From contig JAISTU010000120.1 in the NCBI GenBank assembly GCA_031272415.1, forward strand, positions 1-23,824: a DNA stretch of 23,824 nt, given 5' to 3'. Position 1 is the first letter of the stretch; each line of letters begins with the position of its first letter. This document shows positions 21,494 to 23,824 of this stretch, in pieces. The translations under genes were made by a program, and so were the position numbers. The notes beneath the pieces were generated by a model, which was not told the DNA's origin, ran no database searches, and saw only the letters and a list, made by a program, of their open reading frames with translations. This stretch comes from Bacteroidales bacterium (GTDB lineage Bacteria; Bacteroidota; Bacteroidia; Bacteroidales; WCHB1-69).

Positions 21494-22732
21494 TTACAAA
21501 CTCATTTTAAGTATGTTAATTTCCGCTTGGGTCAAAAAACGCCAACTGCCACGTGGTAAATCCTTCTTTGTTAAGCCCGCATAAAAAACTCTATCTAACT
21601 TTACCACCTCATAGCCTAAATGTTCAAACAATCTTCTCACTACCCTATTCTTCCCGGAATGTATTGCAATGCCCAAAACGTTCTTTTGACCGTCAACAAA
21701 TGCTATTTCGTCCGGCTTCATTAGTCCGTCTGAAAGTTCAATTCCGTTTGCTAATTGTTCAAAATCCGTCAGGCTCATATCCTTATCTAATTCAACTTGA
21801 TATATCTTTTTCATTTCATAACGCGGGTGAGTTAACTTTTTCGTTAATTCACCATCATTAGTGAAAAGCAACAAACCTGTTGTATTTCTATCCAATCTGC
21901 CCACAGGATAAACCCTTTGTTCGCAAGCACCTTCAATGAGCATCATTACATTGTTTCTACTGCGTTCATCTTTGGTTGTGGTGATATAATTAGTTGGTTT
22001 ATTGAGCAGTATATAAACAGGCTTTTCCATTTGCAGTATTTTATCCTCATAACGAACAACATCTGTTGGAAAAATTTTAGTACCCAATTCGCAAACGACT
22101 TGTCCATTAACGGTAACTGCTCCTGCCAAAATCAACGTATCCGCCTCACGCCGCGAACAAATGCCACTATTGGAAATGTATTTATTCAAGCGAATAATAC
22201 CGCGTTCTTCGCTCCATTGGAGAGAAAGTACCTTTGGTTCTTTTGTTTTTGAGCGTCCTGTTTCCCGCTTTCGTGCTGCAATTTGGTGCAAAATGTTAGA
22301 TTCTTTTCGCACAATCGGCTTTTTCTTTTCGCTTTCTTGTGGCTTATTTCTACCTCTTTGCGGTTTCTTTTCCGCAAAATCACGTCTTCTGCTGTCCCTA
22401 TTGGGTCTATCTTCTCGCTTTTCTTTGTCAAATCGTTTTGCTCTATCGGGCTTTTCCCGCTCAAAACGCTTTTCTCTGTCAGGCGATTTTGACCTTACGG
22501 GACGCTCCGAACGTTCTGATTTTGAGAAATATTTGGGCTTATCGGAATAGTTGGCACTTTGGGCAGGTTTTCTGCCTCTTTGGGGTTTTTGCGAACTATC
22601 ATCCTCTCTTTTTTTGCGAACATATTTAGGCTTATCCGATTGTTGTGCAGATGCTACTTTTCGGGTTCCCCTTGAATTAGTTGTCTTTTTGCGTTCAGTT
22701 GTTGAACTTGTTTTGCGTGGTCTTTTTTCCAT
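21494..22732 (-). CDS. rluB: rRNA pseudouridine synthase (RluB/RsuA family) with long basic N-terminal tail
   Basis: 412 residues. Residues 1 to about 175 are a charged, disordered K/R/E/S/P-rich tail with DKPKY and (E)KRFxxEK repeats. Then the S4 RNA-binding domain (181-210, RLNKYISNSGICSRREADTLILAGAVTVNG), and the synthase domain with catalytic Asp281 in PVGRLDRNTTGLLLFTNDGEL (277-295). It ends with NRVVRRLFEHLGYEVVKLDR and LPRGSWRFLT, typical of the family. It isomerises a uridine in 23S or 16S rRNA; RluB is favoured but the exact target is not shown. It is the third gene of the operon led by greA. Confidence 0.9.
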   Translation of the reverse strand: MEKRPRKTSSTTERKKTTNSRGTRKVASAQQSDKPKYVRKKREDDSSQKPQRGRKPAQSANYSDKPKYFSKSERSERPVRSKSPDREKRFEREKPDRAKRFDKEKREDRPNRDSRRRDFAEKKPQRGRNKPQESEKKKPIVRKESNILHQIAARKRETGRSKTKEPKVLSLQWSEERGIIRLNKYISNSGICSRREADTLILAGAVTVNGQVVCELGTKIFPTDVVRYEDKILQMEKPVYILLNKPTNYITTTKDERSRNNVMMLIEGACEQRVYPVGRLDRNTTGLLLFTNDGELTKKLTHPRYEMKKIYQVELDKDMSLTDFEQLANGIELSDGLMKPDEIAFVDGQKNVLGIAIHSGKNRVVRRLFEHLGYEVVKLDRVFYAGLTKKDLPRGSWRFLTQAEINILKMSL

Positions 22733-22773
22733 ACAATTGCCGTTTTTTTATTTTTTTTTAAATTATTTTTTTG

Positions 22774-23175
22774 TTACTGCTTTAAAATTAAATCACAAAG
22801 AGTGCTTGCAATTTCTGCAAACCGTTCCTTCGATAGTTGCAATTTATCCCGCTTAAAGTCCAAGTCATAAACGCCATTAAGAGGCACCAAATGTATGTGT
22901 GCATGATTAACCTCTAAACCGATGACCGCAACGCCTACTTTGGCACAAGGAAACGCCGCTTTAATGGCAATGGCTACCTGCTTTGCAAATATCATCATCT
23001 CCCCCAGCATTTTGTCTTCCAAATCAAATAAATAATCAATTTCATGCTTTGGAACGACCAAAGTATGTCCTTCTGCCAACGGATTTATATCTAAAAATGC
23101 AAAGAAATGCTCATTTTCTGCCACCTTATAACAAGGTATCTCACCTGCAATTATCCTTGAGAATATACTTGCCAT
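22774..23175 (-). CDS. HIT-family nucleotide-binding protein
   Basis: 133 residues. MASIFSRIIAGEIPCYKVAEN and FLDINPLAEGHTLVVPKHE at the N terminus, and the histidine triad HAHIH-LV (91-97). It belongs to the HINT/Hit branch that hydrolyses purine nucleotide phosphoramidates or related AMP derivatives; the physiological substrate is unknown. Its ATG shares one base with the greA stop (TAATG), showing coupled translation. 41 T-rich bases separate it from rluB. Confidence 0.94.
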   Translation of the reverse strand: MASIFSRIIAGEIPCYKVAENEHFFAFLDINPLAEGHTLVVPKHEIDYLFDLEDKMLGEMMIFAKQVAIAIKAAFPCAKVGVAVIGLEVNHAHIHLVPLNGVYDLDFKRDKLQLSKERFAEIASTLCDLILKQ

Positions 23176-23651
23176 TACTGTCGCGTAATTTCTAAAATTT
23201 CTAACTCAAGTACTCCTGCCGGCACATTTATTTTAGCCACATTCCCTCGCCTTTTACCTAATAATCCTTTGGCAATAGGAGAAGTAACAGATATTTTCAT
23301 CGCTTTGATGTCAATTTCTGTCTCAGGCACAATGGTATAAGTCAAAATAGCCCCGTTTTTTCGGTTCTTTGTCTTAACCACCGAAAACAAAAGTACTTTG
23401 GAATTGTCCATTTTAGTCTCATCTAAAATGCGAGCATTATAAATCAAATCCTGCATTTTAGCAATTTTCATTTCCAAAAGACCTTGTTGTTCTTTTGCCG
23501 CTTCATATTCTGCATTTTCCGACAAATCACCTTTGTCCCGCGCTTCTGCTATCTGTTGCGAGATACGCGGACGCTCAACATTTGTCAATAATGCTAACTC
23601 TTCTTTTAAGGCTTCTAATCCTTCTTGTGTGTAATATTTTATCTTACTCAT
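23175..23651 (-). CDS. greA: Transcription elongation factor GreA
   Basis: 158 residues, the normal length, from ATG 23651 (MSKIKYYTQEGLEAL). An ATG at 23687 adds MLFCFFFYIVLS, which lies in the leader next to a terminator hairpin and is rejected. The N-terminal coiled coil carries the tip DKGDLSENAEYEAAKE (about 39-54), whose acidic residues reach the RNA polymerase active site to stimulate RNA cleavage. The C-terminal FKBP-like domain ends with SPIAKGLLGKRRGNVAKINVPAG. First gene of the operon; see leader hairpins. Confidence 0.95.
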   Translation of the reverse strand: MSKIKYYTQEGLEALKEELALLTNVERPRISQQIAEARDKGDLSENAEYEAAKEQQGLLEMKIAKMQDLIYNARILDETKMDNSKVLLFSVVKTKNRKNGAILTYTIVPETEIDIKAMKISVTSPIAKGLLGKRRGNVAKINVPAGVLELEILEITRQ

Positions 23652-23676
23652 ACTTAAAACTATATAAAAAAAGAAA

Positions 23677-23705
23677 CAAAAAAGCATCCTTTTGTTACAG
23701 ATGCT
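23677..23705 (-). terminator. Terminator-like hairpin 2 in the greA leader
   Basis: Minus strand: AGCATC, loop TGTAACAAAAG, GATGCT, then TTTTT, G, and TTTCTTTTTTT. A 6-bp stem directly followed by a U-run, located 26 bases before the greA ATG and after the promoter. Confidence 0.55.
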
Positions 23706-23737
23706 ACTCTCGTACTCATTTTTCTTTTATAAAAGTC

Positions 23738-23777
23738 AAAAAATACACTCCCCTTTCTATTTCATATATTGAGTGCA
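23738..23777 (-). terminator. Terminator-like hairpin 1 in the greA leader
   Basis: Minus strand: TGCACTC, 20-base loop, GAGTGTA (one G-U pair), then TTTTTT. It begins about 11 bases after the predicted transcription start, so most of the early leader folds into it. Confidence 0.5.
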
Positions 23778-23792
23778 TTTCGATAACCCTTT

Positions 23793-23805
23793 TGCAAAGA
23801 TACAC
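23793..23805 (-). promoter_or_regulatory. Promoter -7 word for the greA operon
   Basis: Minus-strand GTGTATCTTTGCA, exact copy of the recurring word, with the start of an AATTAAAAAT tract upstream at the window edge. Transcription would start near 23788, leaving a leader of about 137 bases before greA. Confidence 0.7.
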
Positions 23806-23824
23806 TTTTTTGGTAATTAAAAAT

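Overview
The window is AT-rich DNA from a member of the Bacteroidota (Bacteroidetes). The evidence is the promoter grammar (a GTGTATCTTTGCA-type -7 region matching the Bacteroidetes TAnnTTTG box), a type IX secretion C-terminal signal at the left edge, a B12-riboswitch/BtuB/beta-propeller lipoprotein locus, a DUF5362-type protein and an N-terminally extended RluB. I cannot fix the genus. The many dispersed palindromes, heptamer arrays and broken genes suggest a genome with active repeat spread and gene decay.

Layout. 1-716: end of a secreted protein gene, then about 650 bp of nested repeats. 717-4560: surface-polysaccharide genes (a DPM1-like GT2 glycosyltransferase, a GT9 heptosyltransferase-type gene broken by an in-frame TAG, a Wzx-type flippase) and a small helical-repeat protein. 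4586-4821: second copy of the composite repeat. 4832-8333: B12 uptake operon on the minus strand (promoter, cobalamin riboswitch, btuB, btuG-like lipoprotein). 8503-10618: DUF5362 membrane protein and cstA. 10603-10749: third composite repeat. 10795-13491: a short isolated ribosomal operon rplB-rpsS-rplV-rpsC with its own promoter, leader hairpin and terminator; S3 carries an approximately 109-residue RG/GYR/ND-rich tail. 13726-15886: SDR oxidoreductase and TolC-like channel. 15978-19101: a Type ISP/IIG-like restriction-modification gene broken into four frames by two one-base deletions and one amber codon, also carrying an in-frame palindromic insert. 19216-20562: phosphoglucomutase/phosphomannomutase with an apparently leaderless promoter. 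20631-23805: operon greA-HIT-rluB-dapF, with two terminator-like hairpins in the greA leader and a terminator after dapF.

Most worth following: (a) a composite non-coding element present three times, each time between convergent genes, made of inward-facing heptamer arrays around a shared core; (b) the greA leader with tandem terminators; (c) the detached ribosomal operon with the tailed S3; (d) the extended 13-base promoter word; (e) the shattered restriction enzyme. I did not find a clearly new protein-coding defence or metabolic system. The novelty here is mainly in non-coding architecture.
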